Of a stretch of DNA of 64,000 nt, positions 48,675-58,100 are shown in pieces. The DNA is from Alphaproteobacteria bacterium (lineage in GTDB: Bacteria; Pseudomonadota; Alphaproteobacteria; Sphingomonadales; Sphingomonadaceae): contig VBAC01000001.1 of the NCBI GenBank assembly GCA_005883305.1, forward strand, positions 1,488,001-1,552,000, in the 5' to 3' direction. Position 1 is the stretch's first letter, and every line of letters begins with the position of its first letter. The notes below the pieces were generated by a model. The model had not been told where the DNA came from and did not search any database. It saw nothing but the letters and a program-made list of their open reading frames with translations. The position numbers were made by a program, and so were the translations under genes.

Positions 48675-49711
48675 CTCAACAATCTCGATAGTGCCTTCGC
48701 AGTGAAATCCACCATGGGAACCACCCGCGCATAGTTCAACCGGGTCGGGCCGATCACGCCGACGACGCCGACCACTTTTCCGTCCTGCCCGCGATAGGGC
48801 GCGGCAATAACGGACGAGCCCGACAAAGCGAACAATTCATTCTCCGAGCCGATGAAGATTTTCATCGCCGCCCCGGAGCGCGCCTGATCGAGCAGGCGGG
48901 CGATCTCCTCCTTGCCCTCGAGCTCATCGAGCAGCTGGCGGACCCGTTCCAGATCGGCGGCGACATGCTCGTCGATCAGATTCGCCTGGCCACGCACGAT
49001 CATCACCGGCCGGCGCGAGCCGTCTTCGGACCAGAGCGCCAGGCCGGCCTCGATCAGCTTGCGCGCAGCCTTGTCGAGCGCCGCATGCCCGTCGCGAATC
49101 TCGGCAGACAGGCGGGCCTGGGCGTCGGACAGCGTCAGCCCGGAAAGCCGGGCGGTGACATAATTGCCGACCTCCGCGAGCGTCCCGGCCGTCACCCCGT
49201 GCGGCAGATCGACAACCCTATTCTCGATGCGGCCGTCGCTGCCGACGACCACCGCCACCGCCTGGCCCGCCGAGAGGGGGACGAAGGCGAGTTGGCGGAG
49301 CACCGGCTCTTCCTTCGGCACCAGCACGATACCGGCGCAGGCGGACATGCCCGACAGCGCCGCCGTGGCATTGGCGATCGCCTCTTCGATCGGCCCGCCG
49401 CGGTCGAGCTGGGCGGCGATCGCCGCGCGATCCTCGGGCCGCGGCTCCGCGACCTGCATGATCCCGTCGACGAACAGGCGCAGCCCGCTCTCGGTCGGGA
49501 TCCGTCCCGCCGAGGTGTGCGGCGCCGCGAGCAGGCCCGATTCCTCCAAATCCTGCATCACGTTGCGGATCGAGGCTGGCGAAAGGTTGAGCGTCGAGGT
49601 GCGCGAGATGGTCCGCGAGCCGACCGGCTGCCCGCTCTCCAGATAGGCTTCGACCACCATCCGGAACACGTCGCGCGCGCGGTCGCTCATTTCGCCGATG
49701 CTGGTGGTCAT
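48671..49711 (-). CDS. hrcA: heat-inducible transcription repressor HrcA
   Basis: This 346-residue repressor of class I heat-shock genes normally binds CIRCE elements. It has an N-terminal winged helix (LESGQPVGSRTISRTSTLNL, SPASIRNVMQDLEESGLLAA, PHTSAGRIPTESGLRLFVDG) and a dimerisation/GAF-like C-terminal region ending GVIGPTRLNYARVVPMVDFT. I found no CIRCE inverted repeat in front of hrcA or dnaK in this window. It is divergent from rph. Confidence 0.95.
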   Translation of the reverse strand: MTTSIGEMSDRARDVFRMVVEAYLESGQPVGSRTISRTSTLNLSPASIRNVMQDLEESGLLAAPHTSAGRIPTESGLRLFVDGIMQVAEPRPEDRAAIAAQLDRGGPIEEAIANATAALSGMSACAGIVLVPKEEPVLRQLAFVPLSAGQAVAVVVGSDGRIENRVVDLPHGVTAGTLAEVGNYVTARLSGLTLSDAQARLSAEIRDGHAALDKAARKLIEAGLALWSEDGSRRPVMIVRGQANLIDEHVAADLERVRQLLDELEGKEEIARLLDQARSGAAMKIFIGSENELFALSGSSVIAAPYRGQDGKVVGVVGVIGPTRLNYARVVPMVDFTAKALSRLLR

Positions 49712-49783
49712 GGAAGGAGATGTAGTGATCCGTTACTCCAGCGGAAGCTGGAATCTCGTTTCGTCATGCGGGACGCGCCCGCG

Positions 49784-49987
49784 TCACCGCCCGATCCGCC
49801 GTCCGATCGCGATCATCACCGCGCCGAGGGCGGCGAGGACCAGGCCGTGCATGCTCCATTCGGAATGGTCGACCATGAAGCTTTCGGCCGGCCAACGGAC
49901 AATACCCAGCCCCTGGCCGATCCAGAGCAGGCCTAGGATCAGGCAAAGCGCCCCGATCACGACGATGAGCAGCCGGACGATCGCCAT
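49784..49987 (-). CDS. small inner-membrane protein
   Basis: This 67-residue protein has two hydrophobic segments ([20 protein letters not shown] and [20 protein letters not shown]) joined by a short loop ([16 protein letters not shown]). It lies between hrcA and rph and is transcribed in the hrcA direction. The family is common in sphingomonads; function unknown. A GAGAAGGAAATGG context supports the start. Confidence 0.65.
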   Translation of the reverse strand: MAIVRLLIVVIGALCLILGLLWIGQGLGIVRWPAESFMVDHSEWSMHGLVLAALGAVMIAIGRRIGR

Positions 49988-50041
49988 TTCCTTCTCTCCC
50001 CCTTTGGGGCTAAAGCGCGCCCCTTCGTCTCAGGAGTTTCT

Positions 50042-50758
50042 ATGCGTCCCTCAGGCCGCGCGCCAGACCAGATGCGCGCAATCAATATGGAACCCGGCTT
50101 CACCCGCCATGCCGAGGGTAGTTGCCTGGTCTCCTTCGGCGACACGCGAGTGCTCTGCACCGCCTCGGTCGAGACCAGCCTGCCCTCCTGGCTTCGCGGC
50201 AAGGGGCGCGGCTGGGTGACCGGCGAATATGGCATGCTTCCGCGCGCCACCCACACCCGCGGCCGGCGCGAGGCGGCAGGCGGCAAGCAATCGGGCCGCA
50301 CCCAGGAGATCCAGCGGCTGATCGGCCGTTCCCTGCGCGCCGTTGTCGATCTCGAGAAGCTCGGCGAGCGTCAGATCACGCTCGATTGCGACGTGATCCA
50401 GGCCGACGGCGGCACCCGCACGGCGGCCATTTCCGGCGCCTGGGTGGCGCTGCGGCTGGCGGTCGACGGGCTGATTGCGAAGAAGCTGATCGAAACCGAC
50501 CCGATCCGCCAGAAGGTCGCCGCGGTCAGCTCAGGAATCCACGGCGGGCAGGCGGTGCTCGACCTCGATTATGTCGAGGACAGCAACGCCGGCTGCGACG
50601 GCAATTTCGTGCTGACCGACGACGGCAAATTGGTCGAGGCTCAGCTCACCGCCGAGGGCGAGTGCTTCGACGAGGAGGGCCTGCTCCGCCTGCTTCGCCT
50701 CGCCCGCATCGGCTGCGCCGAGATCTTCGCGGCGCAGGACAAGGCGACCGGACGGTGA
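50042..50758 (+). CDS. rph: ribonuclease PH
   Basis: This 238-residue phosphorolytic exoribonuclease matures tRNA 3' ends. Signatures are [20 protein letters not shown], then [39 protein letters not shown] and [18 protein letters not shown]. The stop overlaps the GTG of rdgB (GTGA). rph-rdgB-hemW divergent from hrcA-grpE is a conserved arrangement. Confidence 0.96.
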   Translation: MRPSGRAPDQMRAINMEPGFTRHAEGSCLVSFGDTRVLCTASVETSLPSWLRGKGRGWVTGEYGMLPRATHTRGRREAAGGKQSGRTQEIQRLIGRSLRAVVDLEKLGERQITLDCDVIQADGGTRTAAISGAWVALRLAVDGLIAKKLIETDPIRQKVAAVSSGIHGGQAVLDLDYVEDSNAGCDGNFVLTDDGKLVEAQLTAEGECFDEEGLLRLLRLARIGCAEIFAAQDKATGR

Positions 50759-51402
50759 GGAAGCTACAGGCCGGCAAGCTGGTCATCGCCAGCCATAATG
50801 AGGGCAAGGTGCGCGAGATCCGCGAGCTGCTCGGCCCCTATGGAATCGAGCCGGTTTCCGCGGCCGAGCTGGACCTGCCCGAGCCCGACGAGATCGGCAC
50901 GACCTTCATCGACAACGCCGATTTGAAGGCGCGCGCGGCCGCCGACCTTTCCGGGCTTCCCGCGCTCGCCGACGACAGCGGCCTGTGCGTCGAGGCGCTC
51001 GGCGACCGGCCCGGCATCTTCTCGGCGCGCTGGGCGATGGCCGATGCGAGCGTTCCCGCCGCCGCCGGTCCCGGCGAGGTGAGCGGCGAGCGCGACTTCA
51101 ACCGCGCGATGCGCCGCGTCCATGACGAGCTGGAGGCGCTCGACCCCGATGCGAGCCGAAACGCCCATTTCGTCTGCGCCCTCGCGCTGTGCTGGCCCGA
51201 CGGCCATTGCGAATGGTTCGAGGGCCGTGTCGACGGCACTTTGGTCTGGCCGCCGCGCGGCGCCAACGGCTTCGGCTACGACCCGATCTTCGTGCCCGCC
51301 GGCCGCGAGGAGACGTTCGGCGAGATGGACCCGGCCGAGAAGCACGCCATGAGCCACCGGGCGGATGCCTTCGGGAAGCTGGTGGCGGCGCTGCTCGGTT
51401 GA
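50755..51402 (+). CDS. rdgB: RdgB/HAM1 non-canonical purine NTP pyrophosphatase
   Basis: This 215-residue protein hydrolyses dITP and XTP to keep them out of DNA. It has family blocks [52 protein letters not shown], then [20 protein letters not shown] and [13 protein letters not shown]. The GTG start at 50755 overlaps the rph stop as GTGA. Confidence 0.95.
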   Translation: MRKLQAGKLVIASHNEGKVREIRELLGPYGIEPVSAAELDLPEPDEIGTTFIDNADLKARAAADLSGLPALADDSGLCVEALGDRPGIFSARWAMADASVPAAAGPGEVSGERDFNRAMRRVHDELEALDPDASRNAHFVCALALCWPDGHCEWFEGRVDGTLVWPPRGANGFGYDPIFVPAGREETFGEMDPAEKHAMSHRADAFGKLVAALLG

Positions 51403-51420
51403 CCGTCGAAATACAGACCC

Positions 51421-51520
51421 GTTCGCCCCGAGCGAAGTCGAGGGACCCCTTCGAGCGCAGCGAGAATACGAGCCTCGACATGGCTCGGCAGGGTGTCTCG
51501 ACTTCGCTCGACACGAACGG
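51421..51520. repeat. palindromic repeat between rdgB and hemW, partly translated
   Basis: gttcgccccgagcgaagtcg at the left and cgacttcgctcgacacgaac at the right form inverted arms around a CCTTCGAGCGCAGCGAG core, a common GAGCGAAGTCGAG-type repeat. The right part is translated as the hemW N-terminus. Confidence 0.8.
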
Positions 51521-52640
51521 TTCCGGAGAGCCCCGTTCCCAGCTCGCCCTCTACGTCCACTGGCCCTTCTGCGTCTCCAAATGCCCCTATTGCGACTTCA
51601 ACAGCCATGTGCGCGAGTCGATCGACCAGGAGGTGTGGCGTACCGCCTTGCTCGCCGACCTCGCCCATGAAGCGCGCGAGACCGCTGGCCGCCGCCTGAC
51701 CTCGATTTTCTTCGGCGGCGGCACGCCGTCGCTGATGCCCCCGCAGACTGTCGCCGCGCTGATCGCCGCGGCCGAGGCGCATTGGGGATTCGCACCGGAC
51801 GTCGAGATCACGCTCGAAGCCAATCCCTCCTCGGTCGAGGCGGCGCGCTTCGCTGATCTTGCCGCCGCAGGGGTCAACCGAGTCTCGCTCGGTCTCCAAT
51901 CGCTCGACGATGAGGCGCTGCGCTTTCTCGGTCGGGCGCATGATGTCGAAGAAGGCCTGAGAGCGCTCGAGACCGCCCAAGCGGCCTTCGCGCGGGCCAG
52001 CTTCGACCTCATCTACGCCTTGCCGGGTCAAAGCGAAGCCGCCTGGGCCGATGAGCTGCGGCGGGCGCTGTCCTTCGGCACGGGGCATTTGTCGCTCTAT
52101 CAACTGACGATCGAGCCCGGCACGCGCTTCGCCACGCTCGCGGCGCGCGGCGACCTGGCGATCCCCGATCCCGACTCGAGCGCCTCGCTCTACGAGCTGA
52201 CCCAGGCGATGACGTCGCAGGCCGGGCTCCCCGCCTACGAAATTTCCAACCACGCCCGGCCCGGCCAGGAGAGCCGGCACAATCTCGCTTACTGGCGCTA
52301 CGATCCCTATGCCGGCGTCGGCCCCGGGGCGCACGGCCGGCGCGGCGGCCACGCCACGCAACGCCACCGCAAGCCGGAAAATTGGCTCGCCGGCATCGCG
52401 CGCAACGGCCACGGAATCGTAGAGGAAACGACGATCACGCTCGCGGATCAGCGGATCGAGCGGCTGCTGATGGGCCTTCGCCTCGCGGAAGGGATTCCCT
52501 TCAAACCCGGGGGACTGAACCTTCCGGCCGTCGAACGGCTCGTCTCCCAGGGCCTGCTCGAGCGAAGCGAAGAACGGCTCGGCGCAACCCCGCGGGGGAT
52601 GCTGCTCCTCGACGCGATACTGGCCGAGATCGTCAGTTGA
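51480..52640 (+). CDS. hemW: radical SAM heme chaperone HemW
   Basis: This 386-residue HemN-like protein, now regarded as a heme chaperone, has the radical SAM cluster motif CVSKCPYCDFN (CxxxCxxC), then SIFFGGGTPSLM, RVSLGLQSLDDEALRFLGRA and the conserved YEISNHARPGQESRHNLAYW. Homologues start close to LALYVHWPFC. Here the ATG at 51480 lies inside a palindromic repeat, adding MARQGVSTSLDTNGSGEPRS. An upstream TTG at 51399 overlapping the rdgB stop is an alternative start. Confidence 0.93.
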   Translation: MARQGVSTSLDTNGSGEPRSQLALYVHWPFCVSKCPYCDFNSHVRESIDQEVWRTALLADLAHEARETAGRRLTSIFFGGGTPSLMPPQTVAALIAAAEAHWGFAPDVEITLEANPSSVEAARFADLAAAGVNRVSLGLQSLDDEALRFLGRAHDVEEGLRALETAQAAFARASFDLIYALPGQSEAAWADELRRALSFGTGHLSLYQLTIEPGTRFATLAARGDLAIPDPDSSASLYELTQAMTSQAGLPAYEISNHARPGQESRHNLAYWRYDPYAGVGPGAHGRRGGHATQRHRKPENWLAGIARNGHGIVEETTITLADQRIERLLMGLRLAEGIPFKPGGLNLPAVERLVSQGLLERSEERLGATPRGMLLLDAILAEIVS

Positions 52641-53826
52641 AGCCGCGCGGGGCGGGCGAGACCACGCTCGTCCCCGTCGCATTCACCTCGCGCACCTCCA
52701 GCGCCCGCTCGGCTACGCCGTCGCGGCCGAAGCGAAACGCGCCGTCCACACCCGAAAAACCGCCGGGATCGCGCAGCGCGCGCTCGGGAAAATCGCGCCC
52801 GAGCGGCCAGTTCGCGGCGGCGCGTATGACCAGCAGCACAGCGTCGTAGCCTAGCGTCGAAAGGCGGAAGGGCGCCGCGTTGTAACGGGCGCGGTAGCGG
52901 GTGCGGAACGGACCGAAATTGGCGTCGCTCGGAGCCGCGAACCAGGCACCGCGAAGCGCGGCATTGGCGCCGATCTCCCCCTCCGCCGCCCAGCGCTCGG
53001 TCGCCAGCAGGCGCGCCTGGGGCGAGGCCTGGCGAAGGACGGGGACCGCGGAGGCCACCGTGCGCGGTACGTCGGCGACCAGCACCGCGTCTGCCGCTCC
53101 CCTCGCCGCAAGCCGGGTCCCCGCGGCGCGGGCGCCAGCTGGGCTTGCATCGAACGTCTCAATGCCGATCAGCCGCCCCCTCTCGCCCTGGACCGCCTGG
53201 GTCATCGCGAGCCCGGCGCGCTCGCCATAAGTGTTGGCCGGCACCAGCCCGCCGAAGCTGCGGGCGCCGCCGGCGCGGGCGAAAGAGACCACCCGCTCGA
53301 TCGACTGGGCCGGGTTGAAGCCCATCAGATAGACCCCTTCGCCCGCCACGCTGACGTCGTTGGAGAAGGCGATCACCGGCACGCGTGCCTGCCGGGCGAC
53401 GCCGGCCACAGCCCGCACGTCCTCGGCCAGCAGGGGCCCGAGGATCAGGCCGTTGCCCTCGGCGAGCGCGCTGTTCGCCGCCGGGAGCGCCCCGGCCGCC
53501 GTATCGTAGGCGGTGATCCGGATCCGCTGCCCGCCCATATCGAGCAAGGCAAGGTTGGCGGAGTTGAGGATCGAGCGGCCGAGCGCCGAATTGGGGCCGG
53601 TGAGCGGCACCAGAACGGCGACCCGGTTGTGCGTCTCGCCGGGCGGCAGCCGGCTCGGGGCCTCCTCCCGGGGCGGCGGCGCCGGCGGCGCGACAGGCCT
53701 CGTCCGCGACACGCAGCCGGCGAGGGCGACCGAGATCAGGGCGAGGACGCCGAGCTTCACCAGGTTGAAAGCGGCCCCCCGGCCTTGCTCGGGACAGGCT
53801 TGCGGGCGGAGCGACAGCGATGCCAT
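52633..53826 (-). CDS. LpoA-like penicillin-binding protein activator lipoprotein
   Basis: This 397-residue lipoprotein has a lipobox LISVALAGC and a Pro-rich linker, then a periplasmic-binding-protein-like domain (RVAVLVPLTGPNSALGRSIL, LILGPLLAEDVRAVAGVARQ, GGLVPANTYGERAGLAMTQA). It matches the LpoA C-terminal/YraM-type activator family acting on peptidoglycan synthases. The signal region contains a translated repeat (ACPEQGRG). Its 3' end overlaps hemW convergently by 8 bp and it is divergent from rsmI, the typical yraM-rsmI-yraN neighbourhood. Confidence 0.85.
   Translation of the reverse strand: MASLSLRPQACPEQGRGAAFNLVKLGVLALISVALAGCVSRTRPVAPPAPPPREEAPSRLPPGETHNRVAVLVPLTGPNSALGRSILNSANLALLDMGGQRIRITAYDTAAGALPAANSALAEGNGLILGPLLAEDVRAVAGVARQARVPVIAFSNDVSVAGEGVYLMGFNPAQSIERVVSFARAGGARSFGGLVPANTYGERAGLAMTQAVQGERGRLIGIETFDASPAGARAAGTRLAARGAADAVLVADVPRTVASAVPVLRQASPQARLLATERWAAEGEIGANAALRGAWFAAPSDANFGPFRTRYRARYNAAPFRLSTLGYDAVLLVIRAAANWPLGRDFPERALRDPGGFSGVDGAFRFGRDGVAERALEVREVNATGTSVVSPAPRGFN
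53779..53807. repeat. CCTTGCTCGGGACAGGCTTG-type repeat inside lipoprotein signal region
   Basis: ccggccttgctcgggacagg followed by cttgcgggc resembles the common CTTGCTCGGGACAGGCTT intergenic repeat. Here it is read on the minus strand as QACPEQGRG upstream of the lipobox. Confidence 0.6.
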
Positions 53827-53839
53827 GACGTGAATCCTC

Positions 53840-54670
53840 ATGAGCGAGAAACTTCAGCCGGGCCTCTATATCGTCGCCACCCCGATCGGCAATCTATCCG
53901 ATTTGAGTCCGCGCGCGGCCGATATCCTGGCGCGTGCCGACGCCATCGCGGTCGAGGACAGCAGGGTCACCGCGAAGCTGCTCCAGCATATCGGCGTCAG
54001 GCGGACGATGCTCCCTTACCACGATCACAATGCCGACAGGGTGCGGCCCGGCCTCATCGAGCGCATGCGCGGCGAAGCGGTCGCGCTCGTCTCCGACGCC
54101 GGAACGCCGCTCATTTCCGATCCCGGGTACAAGCTGGTGCGCGACGCGCGCTCGGCCGGGATCGCCGTCACAACCATCCCCGGGCCGAGCGCGGTCATCG
54201 CCGCCTTGACCCTGGCCGGCCTCCCCACCGACCGCTTCGCCTTCTTCGGCTTCCTCCCCGCCAAAGCCGGCGCCCGTGCCTCGGCGATCGCCGAGGCGGC
54301 GGCCTTCAAGGGCACCCTCGCCTTCTACGAAAGCGGGCCCCGGCTCGCCGCCTCGCTCGCCGCGCTCGGCCAGGGGCTCGGGAATCGCGACGCGGCGGTC
54401 GCGCGCGAGATCAGCAAGCGGTTCGAGGAATGCGTCACGGGCACGCTCGCAATGCTGGCCGAGCGCTACGCCGAGGCGCCGCCCAAAGGCGAGATCGTGA
54501 TCGTCGTTGGTCCGCCGGGAGAGGCGCCCGGCGCGAGCGAGGCCGAGCTCGACGCCGCGCTCGGCGAGGCGATGCTGCGCCTTTCCCCGTCGCGCGCCGC
54601 GGCCGAGGTGGCCGAACGGCTCGGCGTCCAGCGCCGGCTCGCCTACGAGCGGGCGCAGCGGCTCAAGTGA
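53840..54670 (+). CDS. rsmI: 16S rRNA (cytidine-1402-2'-O)-methyltransferase
   Basis: This 276-residue tetrapyrrole-methylase-fold enzyme modifies C1402 of 16S rRNA. Family blocks are GLYIVATPIGNLSDLSPRA, VEDSRVTAKLLQHIGV, ALVSDAGTPLISDPGYKLVR, TIPGPSAVIAALTLAGLPTD and AFFGFLPAKAGAR. The stop overlaps the GTG start of yraN (GTGA). Confidence 0.95.
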   Translation: MSEKLQPGLYIVATPIGNLSDLSPRAADILARADAIAVEDSRVTAKLLQHIGVRRTMLPYHDHNADRVRPGLIERMRGEAVALVSDAGTPLISDPGYKLVRDARSAGIAVTTIPGPSAVIAALTLAGLPTDRFAFFGFLPAKAGARASAIAEAAAFKGTLAFYESGPRLAASLAALGQGLGNRDAAVAREISKRFEECVTGTLAMLAERYAEAPPKGEIVIVVGPPGEAPGASEAELDAALGEAMLRLSPSRAAAEVAERLGVQRRLAYERAQRLK

Positions 54671-55017
54671 CCCGCCGCCGTGCCGAGCGTGGCGGGCGGC
54701 GGGCGGAGCGCCTCGCCGCCTGGTGGCTGAGGCTGCAGGGTTGGCGGATCCTGGGGATGCGCGTCCGAACCCCGGTCGGAGAGGTCGACCTCATCGCCCG
54801 CCGCGGCCGAATGCTCATCTTCGTCGAGGTCAAGGCTCGGGCGACGGCCGCCGACAGCGAAGCGGCGCTCGACGAGTGGCGCCTGCGCCGCGTTGTCCGC
54901 GCCGCCGAGGCCTTGCTTCCGCGCTACGCGAAAGAGGGAGACGTTGTGCGAATCGACGCCATGTTCATTACCCCTTGGGCACTGCCGAAATGGCTGCAAA
55001 ACGTTTCTCAACTATAA
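54667..55017 (+). CDS. yraN: YraN family (UPF0102) endonuclease-like protein
   Basis: This 116-residue protein has a restriction-endonuclease-like fold: ERLAAWWLRLQGWRILGMRV, then GEVDLIARRGRMLIFVEVKA with the D...ExK motif, and RRVVRAAEALLPRYA. Function unproven; it usually neighbours rsmI, as here. The GTG at 54667 overlaps the rsmI stop. Confidence 0.92.
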   Translation: MTRRRAERGGRRAERLAAWWLRLQGWRILGMRVRTPVGEVDLIARRGRMLIFVEVKARATAADSEAALDEWRLRRVVRAAEALLPRYAKEGDVVRIDAMFITPWALPKWLQNVSQL

Positions 55018-55163
55018 CGGTCGAGTAAAGCGAAGTCGCGCAAGCCACGGATTCCGCAATGATTGTCGAAACGGTCCTTAAACGTCTTTGACCCGTCTTC
55101 TTTCCGTGTGAGTATGACACGGGGCGACTCGACGAATCGAGACGAGAGAGCGGGAGACACATC

Positions 55164-58100
55164 ATGCCGACGAACAACACTTCGAACGATTTTCAGCTGT
55201 GGTTCGGCGGAACGGGCGGGGGCGAAGCGCTCGTCTACGTCAGCGGAGATGCCGGGTCCGGCGGCGGCAATACGGCGATCGCTCTGACCTATATCCTGCA
55301 GGGCAACCCGAACCTCTTCGCTCCTCGCGACATCGTGCTCGACACCGTCCACGACAAGTTCTTCTTCGTCGATTCGGATGTTTCGGGCGGCCACAACAGG
55401 ATCATCCAGGGCAGCATCAGCCAGGTCCTGGCCAATCCGGGATCGCCGGCCTTCACCACCTTGTACCAGGACACGGGCACGACCGCGGCGGCGAGCCTTC
55501 GCGCGCTGGCCATCGATCCCGAGCACGGCCTGATCTACTTCGATCACGGAACGACGTTCGACAAGATCGGCTACGACTCGGCTCTTCAGACCCCGACCGT
55601 TCTCGCCAACCTCGGCGCCGGCAATTTCATCACCCAGATCGCGATCGATTTCGCCACCGGCGACGTCTATCTCGCGAGCAGCCGCACGGACAGCTTCTTC
55701 GGCCAGGACATCGTCGAGGACAATTACATCTATCACGCCTCCGGCCTCACGCCGGCTTCGGCCAGCCTCACCTTCACCACCCTGCCCTTCGGCCCCGACG
55801 ACGCAGCCTTCGGCGATCCGGACATCCCGCCGGTCCCCGGCAACGGCTTTCCGCAGGAACTCGGGGCGATCCGCGGGCTGGACTACGATCCGGTCACCCA
55901 CACGCTCTACATCAGCACCGCGTCGGTCGCGCTGGACACCAGCACCGATCAGGACGGGTCCGAGATCACCACTTATTATGGCGGCGTCTTCTCCTACCAG
56001 ACGACCGGTAATGGGAGCGGCGCCTACACCACCATCTACCAGCAGGACGGCGTGACCGGCCCGGTCGGCTCGCTCGGCTTCATCGAGGTCGATCCTTCGA
56101 CCGGCCGCTATTTCGTCGTCGACACCACCGGCGGCCCGGCCAACGGCGACGGCGGAGTCTATGTCGGCAGCCTTTCGGGCGGCACTCCGACGCTCTTCGC
56201 CACGATCGGCAATCCCGGCGACCTCATCCCGCAGGGCATCGACATCCTCCACGCGCCCACCCTCGCCGGCACCGAGACCGGCGCCACGGCGACGGAGACG
56301 GCGGGCGTCGGCTCGGGCTTCAGCAACCAGGCCCAGCCCTTCGCCTCGATCACCGCGAGCGATCTCGATTCGGCGGCGTTCACCGATCAGCTCCGCGGCG
56401 CTCAGGTGCGCATCTCCGGCGGGTTCAATTCGGCCCCGGGCAGCGCCGAGCAGCTGACGATCGGCGGCACGACCAGCGGCGTGCTCGGCACCGGCATCTC
56501 CTACAGCTACAACAGCCTGACCGGCGTGATGACCCTCGCCGGCGTCAACAGCTTCGACAATTACGAAGCGGCGCTGCAGATGGTTTCCTATTCGATCAGC
56601 GGCGACAATCCGGACGCCAGCGGAACGGCGCCGACCCGGACCATCTCCTTCTCGGTCAATGACGGCCTGCTCGCCAGCGACGAGTTCGACACCACGGTCA
56701 ACGTCGTCAACACCGACGACGCCCCCGTCAACACCACCGGCGGCGCGGTCTCGGCGAGCGAGGATGGGAGCGCCGTCGCGGTCACCGGGCTCTCGGTGAA
56801 CGACGTGGATTCGAACGCCCTCACCGTCACCCTGTCGGTGACTCACGGCGCGATCAACGTCGCGACCGGAGTCTCCGGCGGCCTCGGCGCCGGGCAGGTG
56901 AGCGGCAACGGCACCGGCTCGGTCGTCCTTTCCGGCACCCAGAGCCAGATCAACGCCACTCTGGCCGCGATGAACGGTGTCACCTACACGCCCGCGCCCG
57001 ACTTCAACGGCTCCGACACGCTGCAAATGGTCAGCAGCGACGGCACGCTGAGCGACAGCGACAGCGTCGCGATCACCGTCAGCGCGGTCGCCGACATCGC
57101 GGGCGACGCCGCCTCGGCCAGCGAGGACAGCGCCGCAAATGTCTTCGTCCTCGCCAACGACAGCTTCGAGGCCGTCCCGGCAATCGCCGGCTTCACCCAG
57201 GGCGTCCATGGCAGCGTCACACTCAACGACAACGGCACCGCGGGCGATACGAGCGACGACTATCTGGTCTACACCGGCAGCGCCGATTTCAACGGCTCGG
57301 ACAGCTTCACCTATACGGTGGCGTCGGGCGGGGCGACCGAGACGGCCACCGTCAACATGACGGTCAATGCGGTCGCCGACATCGTCGGCGACAGCGTGAC
57401 GGTCGACGAGGACAGTGTCGCGAACGCTCTCAATCTGCTCGCCAACGAGAATTTCGAAAATCCCGGGCGGTCCATCACGGCGGTCACCCAGGGCCTCAAC
57501 GGCGGCGTGGTTTCCATCAACAACAACGGAACGCCAGGCAACACCGCCGACGATTTCGTCACCTACACGCCGGCGCCCAATTATGTCGGATCGGACAGCT
57601 TCACCTACACCGTGACCTCGGCGGGCACGACCGAGACCGCCACGGTCAACGTCACCGTCAGCGACATCAACGACGCGCCGACTGGCGTGACCGGCACGCT
57701 CCAGGCCCCCGAGGATGCGAACAACGGCAGCGCGGTCGGCACGGTGACCGCGCAGGATCCGGACAGCAGCGTGTTCACCTACACATTGCTCAACGATGCC
57801 GGCGGTCGCTTCGCAATGGATTCGGCGGGCAACGTTACCGTCGCCGACGGCCTGCTGCTCGATTACGAGCAAGCCGCCAGCCACACGATTCGCGTACGCG
57901 CCACCGACGACGAAGGCGCGTCCGCCGATTTCGACATGAACGTGAGCGTTCTCGACGTTCACGGCGAGAACGTGCTCGGCGACGGCCGCAACAACACCTT
58001 CTGGGGCGGCGCCGAAAGCGACACTCTGAACGGCGCGGGCGGCGCCGATACGCTTCGCGGCGGCGGCGGACAGGACACGATTCTCGGCGGCACCGGCAAC

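Noticed and set aside
49712-50041. CIRCE operator for HrcA
   Set aside because: I searched by eye for TTAGCACTC-N9-GAGTGCTAA in front of hrcA and dnaK and found no match.
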